Positions 34,201 through 45,960 of a stretch of 64,000 nt of DNA are shown here, in pieces. Numbering within the stretch: the first letter of the stretch is position 1; every line of letters begins with the position of its first letter. Location: contig NC_080421.1 in assembly GCF_029873635.1 (NCBI RefSeq), positions 434,001 to 498,000 on the forward strand, written 5' to 3'. The notes under the pieces were generated by a model. It ran no database searches and had not been told where the DNA came from. It saw only the letters and a program-made list of their open reading frames with translations. A program made the position numbers and the translations under genes. This stretch comes from Malania oleifera (Eukaryota; Streptophyta; Magnoliopsida; Santalales; Ximeniaceae).

Positions 34201-34490
34201 AGTCGTTTGGTTTGTTTAATATCATGGTAGTTATTTTACTGTTTAAGCATGTTATGTTTTTAGTTTAGGTTCGCTTTGTTTTAATTTCGTTACAAACTCT
34301 CAAAAATTCAAGAATATGAATCTGAACTATGTTCAGTAAATAACTTTTATTTTCTCCTTGTTGTGTTAACGCGAGTTTGAAATTGATCTACATTCCCTGA
34401 GGAGACGATCTAACCTTTTGGGCTAATTATTACGTGACAGAACTCCTATACTTGGGATAGCCTTTGCGCGGATCATTTTAGAGTGAGTCA
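31217..34490. mobile_element. Mosaic of three related LTR-like sequences
   Basis: Related to the solo LTR at 18708-20434. Piece 1 starts TGATTACGCGTCAAAG at 31217 and runs to about 31915. Piece 2 restarts TGATTACGCGTCAAAG at 31923 and runs to a gggctaattattacac end block near 33425. Piece 3 ends gggctaattattacgtgac, aactcctatacttggg and GAGTGAGTCA at 34481-34490. Repeated landmarks include ttattgcaggg-like words, ctctacaactttc and ctgaactatgttcagt. No protein domain is present. No flanking target duplication was found, so this may come from recombination between copies. Confidence 0.65.
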
Positions 34491-34499
34491 CCCACATAA

Positions 34500-34864
34500 A
34501 AATTGGTCTAGAATCACAACAACAATAAACAAGCCTTACGTCTAACTAGGTAGGGTCAGTTGCTAAATCAAACCTTAGCATTGGACCAAGTTATTCTAGG
34601 TCCAATCGTCCTCCTACTGCCTCTAACAACAACAAAATCACCCCTCACTCAAGCATTATTTGGTCTACATTAAAAGTGCCCAACTTATCTTAATTGTCCT
34701 TCCCTTATCTTTTACAAGTACTATGCCTATCTTACCACAAGTGTAGATCAAAATCACCCCTCACTCGAGCATTATTTGATCCACATTGCAAGTGCCCAAA
34801 TTATCTTAATTTTCCTTCCCTTATCTTTTACAAATACTACGCCTATCTTACCACAAGTGTAGAT
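34500..34864 (-). mobile_element. RTE-4 LINE 3' fragment with 116-bp tandem duplication
   Basis: Starts with caacaacaat and aagccttacgtctaactagg, an RTE 3' end in complement. The segment caaaatcacccctcactc... to ccacaagtgtagat is present twice, 34633-34748 and 34749-34864. No coding capacity. Confidence 0.65.
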
Positions 34865-35092
34865 CCCTTTATTTAAAAAAAAACAAAAACAAAAACTATA
34901 GTAGAAGAAACACAAACACAAGAACTAATGAAGTGCATCTCCCCAATATCTTTGCAAGTCATTAAAAAAAGTTCCTCTTAAAATATCATTTCTTGTGGTC
35001 TGGAGATATAATCACCACGCTTCAATCAAATACACCAAATAATACTAAATAAAGCACTCGCCCACAAGCCTTCCTCTCCCTCCCTTTACCAC
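34865..35092. other. Non-coding spacer
   Basis: A-rich start, then unremarkable sequence; nothing recognised. Confidence 0.4.
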
Positions 35093-35744
35093 TAGGCTGC
35101 AAATGAACCAAGATGCTCATGAGCTCAGCTTGGCAAGAGCTCATCCAAGCTTGTTCATTATATAACTAGCAATTCCTAAGCGCAACTTTGAGACTTGTTT
35201 AATAAACGAGCCAACCTGAACATGAACAAGCTCAGCTCGTTTTGGCTCATGAGCGACTCAGTTACAAGCTTCGTTGGGCTTGTTTAAAAGACTTGGACTA
35301 TGTTCATGTATGGAGTAGTTTAATAAGATCAAATTATGCCTTCATAGATTGTAGTTGGTTTAAAAGGATGGGATGTATGGGCGTGGGCTTGTTTAGAAAA
35401 ATTTCGTAACCTAAATTTGACCAATGCCCCAAGGACAATACGCTGGCTTGGTGGGAACAAAGAAACTCTAAGGCAGTATCAATAAGAGCCTTTTTCACCT
35501 TTTTGACAAATAAAACTCTATGAGCCTCTCGCCTCTCACAGGGAGAGGTACCAAAAGAACCAAACCATTCATGAACGTCTCTATAGCTAGGCTCAGTAGA
35601 ACTTATCAGCTCATTCATTTGTATAATGAACAAGCTTGAGCAAGTATATTAACGCTTGGTTTGAGCTCAGCTTGAGCTCAAGCTCGATTATTATTTTAAT
35701 AAACAAGCTTAAGCATGGCAAAGCTCGGTTCATTTGCAGCCCTA
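35093..35744. mobile_element. hAT-like non-autonomous DNA transposon, 652 bp
   Basis: Terminal inverted repeats: left TAGGCTGCAAATGAACCAAG, right complement TAGGGCTGCAAATGAACCGAG. Flanks tttaccac (35085-35092) and tttaccat (35745-35752) are an 8-bp target duplication with one mismatch, typical of the hAT superfamily. The interior has further self-complementary words around gcttgttcatta and taatgaacaagc, and no transposase. Confidence 0.85.
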
Positions 35745-35752
35745 TTTACCAT

Positions 35753-36440
35753 CCTCAAAAAGAAATAGAAAAACACCAAGTAACTTATTCCCAATCCCGG
35801 CTGCTACAAGTGACATTGAACCAAACTTTTTTTCCTCCCCCACCTCTCCGTCTCTTTCCCAAACAACCTGGGTCCTTCCCTCACTTTCAACCACTCAGGC
35901 CCACTTCATTGTTTGCAAGCCCAATAATTTGAAAAACACAAATAAAAAGACCCCGCACATTTTCTTACATTAAAGAACCAGGCCTTTGTCCTTTTCTTCA
36001 CCATATTAAGACCAAGTTCACGAAGCACACTACCACATCAAGTAAGCTTCCACCTTCTGCCACATCACCAAACCTGTCAAATCAGAATACTGTTCCAGAA
36101 AAGAAACCGCCCCTGAATTGACTTTGACTTGGATCCAAGTTCTCATTTCATTTTTATCCATCTTTCAACCTTCTCATAAAAAAATTTTAAGAAAAATCTG
36201 AAATTTAAATCTTTGTCTAGCAACTTTGATTCACTTCCTCTCAAAACTTCATTTGTTTCTCCACAGTAGCTCTTCTCTAATCTAAGCTCATTTATTAATA
36301 GGCCAAAGGTTCAGCAATATGCTGACAAAAAAATGCTGTCATACTTTGAGAACAACATCAAGCCTTTTCACGCATTTCTTAAGTGTGGAATTTTTTTTCA
36401 AATTAATCATTGATTGAAGGTTCACAGTGATTACGCATAT
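35753..36440. other. Non-coding DNA in intron 1
   Basis: Pyrimidine-rich at 35825-35900, AT-rich later. I recognise no domain or repeat. Confidence 0.4.
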
Positions 36441-39400
36441 CTTAATTATTGGTATTAATTCTATCAAGTGCAAATAACCAGATAAAAGCCTTAATCTTAA
36501 AGGGGACTTTGGCCTTCCAGATGGAACTATAGAGAGGAAAAGATAAATTAGACACATGCAAAAAATCACAAAAAGATTTGCACAAGTAGACCCCTATAGG
36601 ATCCAGAGACCAAGACCACCTATCCTCTAAAGAAAAACAATAGCTATTCAACAAGACTAGCCAAGAGGATAGCTCTACCATCTCCCCATCGTTTAACAAT
36701 CTATGAAAGTGGAAAATCAGAAAGGCAAAGGACCACCTAGATCAACAACAAAAGAAGAAATGGACCCATCCTATTTGAGCTTAGGCGAAAAAGGCGTGGA
36801 AAAGAGGTGGACAAAACCACATTCCCTAACCAAGGATTTTCAAAAAACGGATATTACTACCTCTTCCCACCAAGATTAATGTGGGGAATGAAGAGTGGAC
36901 AACTCTGAGAGATAGCTTCCCATAAACTCTCCAAAGAACATCTAAATCTCAAATTAGTGTCCCATCCATTTCTCATCTAATCCACACAATAATTCTCTAA
37001 CTGAAACCGGGCCATTTAGCCAAAAGAGTTGTGATTTTAGATAGCACATTTTCAAAACCCTAACCACCCCTTGTTTAGACCTACCCACCACTCCCCAACT
37101 TACCAAATGATCCATAAAACCCCCTGCCCCCAACCACAAGAAATCTCTCATTATCTTCTCAATCTTATTAGCAAGCCCCACCAGAACCTTGAAAATTGAA
37201 AGAAAAATAATAAAGGATACTAGAAAGGCAAGCCTGGATAAGCATGAACCACCAAGAGATAAAAAGAGTGCCTTTCCACCCATCCAGTCTCTTAGAAACC
37301 CCTCCACAAGAGGATTCCAAAAGCTAGCAAATCTAGGGTTACCCCCCAAGGGAACCCCAAGATGGGATAGTGACCAATCCAAAACACTACACCCACCTCC
37401 GCACATTGCTCCCTAACACTCTCAACATACATACTAATAGTTGCGATACCACTCTTTCCCATATTAATCTTAAGCCTAGAAACCTTCTCGAAAATGTGAA
37501 GGAGACCCAAAATATTCTTAGAAGACGGTTTATTGTCCTTAAGAAAAAAGATAATATCATCAAAAAATTGAAGGTGAAAGACCCTGACCCCCTCTCCCCA
37601 CCTCCAATCATTTCACTAAACCTCTAACCACTGCCCCATCCACCATCCTACACAAAGTATCAGCCACTAGAACACACAAAAATGGGGAAATAGGGTCACC
37701 TTGCCTAATCCCCCTCATAGAGCCTTAAACCAAGATTTAGACTCGCCATTCACTAAAACCGAGTAGCTCACATTAAGCAAACAGCCTCTAATCCAACGCA
37801 GCCAGCTCTCACCAAACCCCTTCCTCACAAAAGTCTTATCCAATAACTTCCAGTTCACTCTATCATAAGCTTTCTCAAAATCCAACTTAAACATTATTCC
37901 CTTCTTCATTCTCCAAATATTCTTAACAACCTCATTAGCAACCAGAATGACATGGACAATTTGCCTACCCTCTGCAAATGCACTCTAAGCCTCAGGAATA
38001 GTCCTATCAAGTACCGTACTCAGCCTATTAGCTAACACTTTAGTAATGATTTTATAAACACTAGAAACAAAGCTATAATAGGTATGAAGTCCAAAATCTT
38101 AATGGATTTTTTATACTTTGGCACTAGAGTTATGAAAGCGGAATTGATACCCTTGCTTAAATTCCCATTCTCATAAAATTCATTAAATATCTCAAGCAAA
38201 TCATCCTCAACCGCCTTCCAACAATCTTGGAAGAAAGTCATATTAAAACTGTCACGTCCTAGAGCTTTATCCCTCTCCATCCGAAAAACTGTGGCCCTCA
38301 CTTCCTCTTCCTCGAAAGGTCTCTCCAACCAAACCACCTCCTTAACAAATAAAGGGTCCCACTCTAATCCTTCAACCATAGGTATGCTATCATCCTCCTT
38401 GAAATACAAATTAGAATAAAACTTAGTGATTTCAAAAGCAATTTGACCCTAATCAGATATAATGACCCGCTTATCCACTTCCAATTCCCTAAAATCAAAA
38501 TCTTCCTCACTTTCCCAGTGGCTATCCTACGAAAAAATTTAAAGCTACAATCACCATCTTTGATACATGTAAACCTCGTCTTATACCTCCAATTTCTCAT
38601 TTTCTTGAAAATCACCTCCTCCAATTCATTATTCAAAGATACTCTTCTCATCTCTTCCTCCCCCAATAGAATATTTTCTTCTTCCTTCCTATCTAACTCA
38701 ACCAACTCTTCTAAGATACTAGCCTTTCTGAACCTAAAATCGCCAAACACCTCCCTATTCCAATCTTTCAACTTGTCTTGAAACTTTTCTTAGTTCTTTT
38801 TTCCATAAATATAAAGCCTTCCCAACTCCTCTCCACATCCTCATTCCAAGAATTCTTTAGCCTAAAAAAAATCATTATTCATCATTCCAACCACATATTT
38901 TCAAACCTAAAAGGAGCGGATCACCAAGAAGCCTTCCTCAATTTCAACAAGATGGGAAAGTCATCAGAGAGGGCCTACGAAAAATAGATTGAGATAGATT
39001 AGGGAACTCATCCTCCCACTCCATGCAAAAAGGGAATCTATCAAGCCCACTCGCTACCGCTCTCACCCCACCCACCAACCACATAAAATTAGCACAATCA
39101 ATAGGAAAGTCTCTCAAACCAAACTCCCTAGTAGAGGAGTCAAAACTCAGCACAACAACAATAACTCTATCACCTCCTTTCTTCTCTTAGGGAAACCTCA
39201 CACAATCCAATTAGAACAAGAGTCATACACATAACAAATCTAATCCCATAAAAAGCCCCTAAGGGTTGGTCTAGAAGGGCCATACACCGAAAAACCCCGC
39301 CAATGACCCTGGCTTTTCACATCTGCTAAAATAGAAAGAGAGAAAAAATCAACTTGACTATGACTATAACAATAGAGCATCCCACATCACCAAAATACCA

Positions 39401-39628
39401 CCTACTAACCCTCAACAAAGTAAGAAGGCCCAATCCTTATTACGTCCTTCCCAAATCCCTCTAGCAATCCCCCCACCCCCATCAACATTCTCAAGTTTAG
39501 TATCTTAAATCAAAACCACACCGTGAGAATATCTAAGAAGGACCTCTTTTATAACCCCCTCTTTTTAAAATCTCCCAACCCTCTAACATTCCACCTACGA
39601 ATTTTCATAATTTCACTTGTTTTCCTCC
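36441..39628 (-). pseudogene. L1-C LINE ORF2 remnant (endonuclease and reverse transcriptase)
   Basis: Minus-strand L1 ORF2. The start ATGAAAATT is near 39607, where plants usually have MKI-x-WNVRG. Endonuclease remains at 38944-39600. Middle section 38364-38771 (VFGDFRFRKASILEELVELD, KMRNWRYKTRFTCIKDGDCSFKF). RT at 38032-38409 (FEEEEVRATVFRMERDKALG), 37715-37909 (KKGIMFKLDFEKAYDRVNW) and 37292-37611. The catalytic box reads FFDDIIFF, where L1 has FADD. It ends at 36441 inside the zinc-finger region (ALDRINTNN), so the 3' end is deleted. The RTE-5 target duplication copy occupies 39612-39628. Many frameshifts. Confidence 0.85.
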
Positions 39629-42600
39629 AACTCCGTCTGTGATGCACTTAATGTCCTAATTTTTTCACACACAACCGGTCCCAAGCCCGGGTTAAGGAGG
39701 AGGGTTGCATTAGGTAGCTAACAGCCAGCGTAAAATTTGTCAAATCACTATGATATCAATCCTTATCAAATATTTGCTGGGGCGTCCCCTACAAGCGAAA
39801 CGTTGCACTTGAACCACCCGGGTGTAGCGAAAAGTGGGCGAGGGTGGGCTAGGTCATCGCCCCAAAGCAACACGCCGTGTCAACGGCCTGGTATGGTGTC
39901 AAATATGCGACGGTTCCTGCATCATTCTAGACGTGGACAGGTAAAGACGTTAGTTCAGGAAACTAGGATTAGATTAACAACTTGGAATATAAGGACACTT
40001 ACGGGCAAAAGCATGGAAATTGTGGATACAATGATTAGAAGAAGAATTAATATAATTTGCTTTCAAGAAACTAAGTGGGTGGGGGAGAAAGCTAAAGAAA
40101 TTGATAAATCAAGATTTAAACTTTGGTACAGTGGAAAAGAAAAACATAAGAATGGAGTAGGCATTATTATAGAAAAAAACTTAAAAGATAGCGTTGGGGA
40201 TGTAACTAGAGTAAGGGATAGAATTATAAAAATCAAGATGGTATTAGGACAAGAGATAATAAATATCATTAGTGCTTATGCTCCTCAAGTTGGCTTAGCA
40301 AAAAATCTTAAGAGACAATTTTGGGAAGATATGGATAGTATTATACAAGGCATACCAAGGACTCATAAAATATTTATAGGAGGAGATCTGAATGGACACG
40401 TTGGAAGAGATAATAAAAATTATGAGACGATACATAGAGGATATGGACATGGAGACAAAAATGAGTCTGGGGAGATGATCTTAGACTTTGCTATGTCATA
40501 TGATTTTAGAATAATGATTACATGTTTTAAGAAAAGAGAAGAACACTTAATAACCTTTAAAAGTGGACAAAATAAAAGTCAATTAGATTTTTTTTTAACT
40601 AGGAGGGTAGATTGTTTATCATACAAGGATTGTAAAGTTATTCCAGGTGAAAGCCTAACCACACAACATAGAGTCTTAGTGTTAGATATATGTATTAAAA
40701 AATGGAAGAAAAATGATAAAATAAACCAGTGTAGGAGAACTAGATGGTGGAACCTAAAAGGAGAAAATACAATAAAATTTAAAGATAAAATGATCAAAAA
40801 TAAGGATTGGACCTTAGAGGATGGGATAGATACAAATACTCTTTGGAATAGATTAGCTAGCTCTATTAAAAAGATAGCAAAAGAGATTTTAGGTGAATCA
40901 AGGGGAAGATTCTCAAATAGCAAAGAGAGTTGGTGGTGGGGTAAAGATGTACAAAAAATCATAAAAACAAAAAGAATTTGTATAAAACGTGGCAAAAATG
41001 TAGAAACAGAAAACTTTGAAAAATATAAGAAGGCAAGAAAAGATGCAAAAAAGGCCGTTAGTGAAACTAAATATAGATCATTTAATAGTTTGTATGATAG
41101 ATTAGGTACAAAAGAAGGGGAAAGAGATATATTTAAACTTGCTAAAGCTAGAGAAAGGAAAAGCAAGGACTTAGGAAATGTAAAAAGTACAAAAAGTGAG
41201 GATGATATTGTCTTGGTTAAGGACGAAGATATTAAAGAAAGATGGCGAAGTTACTTTAGTAAGTTTTTTAATGAAAACCAAATAGAAAGCTTAAACTTAG
41301 AATTGTCAAATGAGGAAAAGACTAAAAATATAAGATTTATTCACAAAATTAGAGTTAACGAAGTTAAGTTTGCACTAAAAAAGATGAAAAATGGGAAAGC
41401 TATGGGACTAGATAACATCCCAATTGAAGTTTGGAAATGCTTGGGTGATAACGGAATTATATGGTTAACTAATTTATTTAATACAATTGTAAAAACTAGG
41501 AAAATGCTAGATGAATGGAGGAAAAGCAATTTAATACCTATATACAAAAATAAAGGAGATATTCAAAATTATAATAACTATCGTGGAATTAAACTTATGA
41601 GTCATACGATGAAACTATGGGAAAGGGTAGTTGAACAAAGATTAAGGTTAGAAACAAAGATCTTAGAAAATCAATTTGGTTTTATGCCTGGGAGATCTAC
41701 CACAAAAGCTATTTATCTTTTAAGAAGATTAATGGAAAAGTTTAGGGAAAAGAAGCGGGACTTGCATATGATATTTATTGACCTTGATAAAGCATATGAT
41801 AGGATACCTAGGGAAGTTCTATGGTGGGTTTTAGAAAAAAAGGGTGTATGTTGCAGGTATACCGATGTCATTAAAGATATGTACAATGGAGTAATGACTA
41901 GTGTAAGGAATATAGATGAAGAAACTAGAGAATTTCCAATTGCCATAGGTGTACATCAAGGATCTGCTTTGAGTCCTTATCTTTTTACTTTAGTGATGGA
42001 CCAATTGACTAATAGTATTTAAAAGGAGGTTCCATGGTGTATGTTGTTTGCAGATGATATTGTATTAATTGACAAAACTAGGGACGGTGTAGAGGCTGAG
42101 TTAGAATTATGGAGAGAAGCTTTGGAATCTAGAGGCTTTAGGATAAGTAGAAATAAAACAAAATATATGAAATGTAATTTTAGTAATGATAGGAGGAATA
42201 TTGGAGACAAAGTTAAACTTGATGATGAAGAAATAAATAGCACTTGTAGATTTTGATACCTTGGATCTATTATGCAAGCTAAAGGAGAAATGGAAGATGA
42301 TGTAATGCATAAAGTTAAAGCAGGTTGGTTAAAATAGAGATGTGCTTCAAGTGTGCTATGTGATTGTAGAATACCCTTAAAATTGAAAGGGAAGTTTTAT
42401 AGGACAGCTATAAGACCAGCTATGCTATATGGATCGGAATGTTCGGCAACGAAGAAACATAATATCCAAAAAATAAAAGTTGCCGAGATGAGAATGCTTA
42501 GATGGATGAGTGGTATAACATTGAAAAATAAATTAAGGAATGAACATATTCGTGATAAGTTAGGTGTAGCTCCTATAGAAGATAAGATAAGGGAGGGACG

Positions 42601-42847
42601 ACTCAGATGGTATGGACACTTGCAACGTAGGCCTTATAGTGCACCTGTGAGGAAGAGTAACTTAGTTACTATGGGGGGCAGTAGAAGGGGTAGGGGTAGA
42701 CCTAAAATAACTTGGGAAGAGATAGTGAGTAAGGATTTAATGTCCTTGAATCTATCAAAAGAAATGGTCCATGATCGCATAAATTGGCGGAAAAGGATTC
42801 ATATAGCCGACCCCACTTAGTGGGACTAAGGCTTGGTTTTGTTGTTG
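39629..42847 (+). mobile_element. RTE-5: full-length RTE-clade LINE, 17-bp target duplication
   Basis: 5' region from about 39629 (with accggtcccaagcccggg), one long coding frame, and a 3' end agtgggactaaggcttgg followed by a short GTT repeat at 42839-42849. RTE elements characteristically end in short microsatellites rather than long poly-A. ttcacttgttttcctcc occurs at 39612-39628 and again at 42848-42864, so the insertion hit L1-C just upstream of its ORF2 start. Best-preserved element in the window and the reference for all RTE fragments here. Confidence 0.92.
39893..42820 (+). pseudogene. RTE-5 endonuclease-reverse transcriptase, one frame with three nonsense codons
   Basis: Reading from ATG 39893 (MVSNMRRF) gives 975 codons in a single frame, with no frameshift. 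Apurinic-type endonuclease at codons about 25-240: RLTTWNIRTLTG, CFQETKW (metal Glu), GGDLNGHVG (Asp/Asn), SQLDFFLTRR and TTQHR (His). RT at about codons 490-740: NYRGIKLMSHTMKLWERVVE, MIFIDLDKAYDRIPREVL, GVHQGSALSPYLFTLVMD and the catalytic LFADDIVLI. C-terminal region with RPAMLYGSE and RMLRWMSG. Nonsense codons lie at 42020 (TAA), 42254 (TGA) and 42335 (TAG); only the part after the main RT fingers/palm is affected. The frame is open upstream to 39737 but without an ATG. Confidence 0.92.
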
Positions 42848-42864
42848 TTCACTTGTTTTCCTCC

Positions 42865-42930
42865 CTTCCCAACTCCCTTCCCTCCCCCATAGTTAATAGA
42901 AGAAACCAAATTCTTAAGTTCTTTGAAGCA
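42865..42930 (-). mobile_element. L1-C upstream segment between RTE-5 and SINE-2
   Basis: Matches the same part of L1-F (catagttaatagaagaaacc against catacttaatagaagagaat near 52040), confirming that L1-C continues to the right of RTE-5. Confidence 0.7.
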
Positions 42931-43577
42931 AAACCTAGGCACAATAGTAAAGTTGTTGTCACGTGACTTGAAGGTCACAAGTTCAAGGAATGGAAACAGT
43001 CTCTTGCAAAAATGCAAGATAAGGTTGTGTACTGTAGACTCGCCATGGTCGTCCCCTTACCCGGTGCTAGAGTAAATGATAGAATGCAAAGCAAATGCTT
43101 GACAAAATGCCTCAAATTATTTCCATTGATTCTGAATTTTTCTTCACGCAATATTGTGCCTAAACAGAGACTTTTATATACATTTAGAATTCCTTAGCCA
43201 CCACTCCTGAGCTGCAGCCATGCTGCTGTGTTGGTGTGCAGGCAGCAATAATAAAGTACCATGCTGCTGTGTTGGTGTCAGGCAGCAATAATAAATAACC
43301 ATGCTGTTGTGCCATGCTGCTGTGTTCGTGTGAAGGCAGCAAATACAAGAGCCCATACTACATTGAGCAATAATATATCACAAGAGCCCATATTGCATGT
43401 CGGAGTCCTTGACCATCAGCAATAAAAGAAATGTTGATGTGCTGGCAGCATTAAAGAAATCCCAAGCTGTCGGCAGCAATTAGAAAATCCCAATGAGGCA
43501 TACATCACTGTGTTTGAGAACTCTCTTTAACACCCAGACCCCGCATATGTAAGTGCACAAAAGACTGCCCTTCTTCT
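42931..43577 (+). mobile_element. SINE-2 (Au-type), interrupted by a 468-bp insertion
   Basis: Left part 42931-43064: gtaaagttgttgtcacgtga, ggtcacaagttcaagg (B-box region), ggaaacagtctcttgc. Right part 43533-43577: cccagaccccgcatatgt then actgcccttctt. Flanks attcttaagttctttgaagc (to 42930) and attcctaagttctttcagc (from 43580) are the SINE's target duplication. Inserted into the L1-C upstream region. Confidence 0.82.
43065..43532. mobile_element. 468-bp TG...CA element (solo-LTR-like) with tandem units
   Basis: Starts TGCTAGAGTAAATG, ends CTCTCTTTAACA, with flanks cccgg (43060-43064) and cccag (43533-43537), a 4/5 target duplication. A unit of about 40 bp (ccatgctgctgtgttggtgt then ggcagcaataataaa) is repeated two to three times at 43217-43345, and ggcagca words recur to 43490. 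No coding potential. Short LTR or TRIM solo LTR is my best guess. Confidence 0.7.
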
Positions 43578-45960
43578 AAGATTCCTAAGTTCTTTCAGCA
43601 CCTTTTTTTTCTACTTGTAAGTTCTAAGGGTCACAAGCAATTTCACCTCAACCCCTACTGAACTAACTAATTTCAAACCCGGGTCTTCAAGGAGTTTATT
43701 TGGATATGGAATATCTCTCTAACTACCCCTCAAGCTAATACTAGAAGCACTACCCCTAGAAAAACCCTTCCAATAGCATAAAGTGTTAGTAGAAATAACA
43801 GATTGAACATGAAGGGGAAGAATACCTTTTCCAAATTTGGACAAGTTTAGACATCAATACTCCTCCCCTCACCCTTTTTATTCTTACCTTAAAAACAACT
43901 AAGTCGATCATATTAGAGTTAGGCTCGGGGTCAGGGGGCAAAGATCCCTTATCTATCTATTCTTTCATCTGGTTTAAATACTGTTTAATATCATTACTAC
44001 CCCCTTGCACAGTTTCAGAGAACAATTGAATACACTCTCCCCCATACAACTATGTTTTGTGTAAGGTCATCACTCTGCCCCAAGGATTCCACTCCCTCTC
44101 CTTTGGAGCTTTCCTCTAAGTTAAGCCAAGGATTCCTCTTCGTACAAGGCTAAATTAACTCTCAATTGATCCATCAAGAATTCCTCCTCAAATTCACAAA
44201 AGTTGCTCAACTCATCTTCCATATCAGATGCTTCATGTTCCCCCCTACTCTAAGAAATCTCCGACTCCCTTTATGCTGTCCCACCAGCTAAACCGACAGA
44301 TAGTTACGAGAGATTCAAGTAGTGCATTCCTCAAATTCTCCTCAATCACCTTCAAGTCTTCCAAGTACTGTCTTTGGGACCTCTCCATTCAATTTTTTTT
44401 CAGAACTTTGCTTACCCTCCCTTTCTAACTTCCCCCGACTCCAATCCACCAAGCTTGCTCCTCTAACCACTAGAAAGAATACGGGCATCATTATGTCTCA
44501 TTTTCTTAGAGTTGGAAGGTACCAGATCCTCCTCTGAATCAGATATGATACCATGTTAATTTTACCCTATTCAACCCATCTGCTAACAACCTTTCTCGAC
44601 CCATTATTTAAATAATTGCTGTCCCAATACCATCGTTACAGAAGGAGTTACTCCTGAATTGTCCCTTAATTCTCCTTCCCTTTATTGGGTGTTCTTTGAC
44701 AACTTCAGAGAATGACCGATTATCCAAGAGCCTCTGAAAAACATTCTACTTCTCCAACTTCTACTCATGATAAACTATGTTCGTGGAGCCACAATCTGCA
44801 TATCTCATATTGCGGTATCCTTCAAGGTCAATAGACTACTTCATTGAGGATTCTAAAAACTTGTGTCATCCCTAATTCAATTCCCTATTGGGACACAGAG
44901 TGCTAGCCTTCGACCTCCAAAAGACCGCTTCTCAATACAAATAAACCTATCCCTCTCATTACTCTACAACTCTATACGAATCCTGCCTCCCTCTCTATGG
45001 AAAAGAGCATCCCCTGCTTGCCCATTTGCTGCCCCTAACGGACCCAAAAAAACCATCCCAGGTATCTCAAGATCCATAAGAACTCCTCCTTTTTCAATAA
45101 GATAAAAGAGAAGAATCTCCCTACAAATTTCAACAATTGGAAAGCTAAACAGTCCAAGGTTAGCATTGAAAATATTCCTCTCAATCTTCATAGTAGCATG
45201 TACAATTATCTCCTTCCCTTCCCCCATACCCACGTAAGATTAAACAGCCAAAAAAACTAATCAATAGTTGAGAGAGCACAAACAGGCAGCAAGTAAACAA
45301 AACGGCACAGACAACAAGTAAACAAAACAGCCAACCAACACTAGTTAGGATGAATGAGAACCGCTCAAAGTGATCCGTTTTGTAGAAGGCTCGCAAAGCC
45401 CTACTTATGATTAGCATGAAAGTTGAAGTTGGTGGGATCATAGGAACATTTCTGAAGACTAAAGAAAAGAGTACAATCAAGCACTATCAAAGGGGACGAC
45501 TTTGCTAAGATCGCAACAGTAATCCCAGTCGCAAGGTAGGGAAGTCAGCCGCTGCTAGTGAAACCAGAAGAGAGTCAGAGCATATGACTTTATTTCGAAG
45601 TAGTCTTAGTCAAGCGAGAGTCGTTGAGACGAGAACCACTGAAGACACGAGTTGCTGAAGACGAAAGTTGACTCAATCTCTGTCAAGCGAGACGACCCTA
45701 AAGCTTGTGTAGTCTCAATTGCTAGAGATGTCAATCGCACCCTCTCTATCGCTGATGGGTTCAAGAGAGCCCTAACGATCAAGGATGACTTGCCATAGGA
45801 TACACAAAAGTTTGTGGGAAGGAATATCAAAAGAAAGATAGGGTTCAGTTACGATGGGTATTAGAAGGCTTTGAAACGGTTCAAAAACTAGGGCAATCTT
45901 GGGGCCTTGAACCGATTTTTGTTCTAGGACATCAGAGACAAATGGTTTCAAGACAAAACA
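43578..45960 (-). pseudogene. L1-C LINE ORF1 and 5' region remnant
   Basis: Continues L1-C upstream of ORF2. It matches the layout of the corresponding L1-F region (52000-54440), but only small frames remain, for example 44964-45233 with ATMKIERNIFNANLGLFSFP, an ORF1-like stretch. Without insertions L1-C would be about 5.6 kb, a normal full L1 size, apart from its lost 3' end. The right boundary near 45960 is approximate and no target duplication was identified. Confidence 0.6.

Noticed and set aside
40579..41166. 195-codon minus-strand frame
   Set aside because: Antisense shadow of the RTE-5 endonuclease-RT frame; composition is hydrophobic low complexity from the AT-rich complement.
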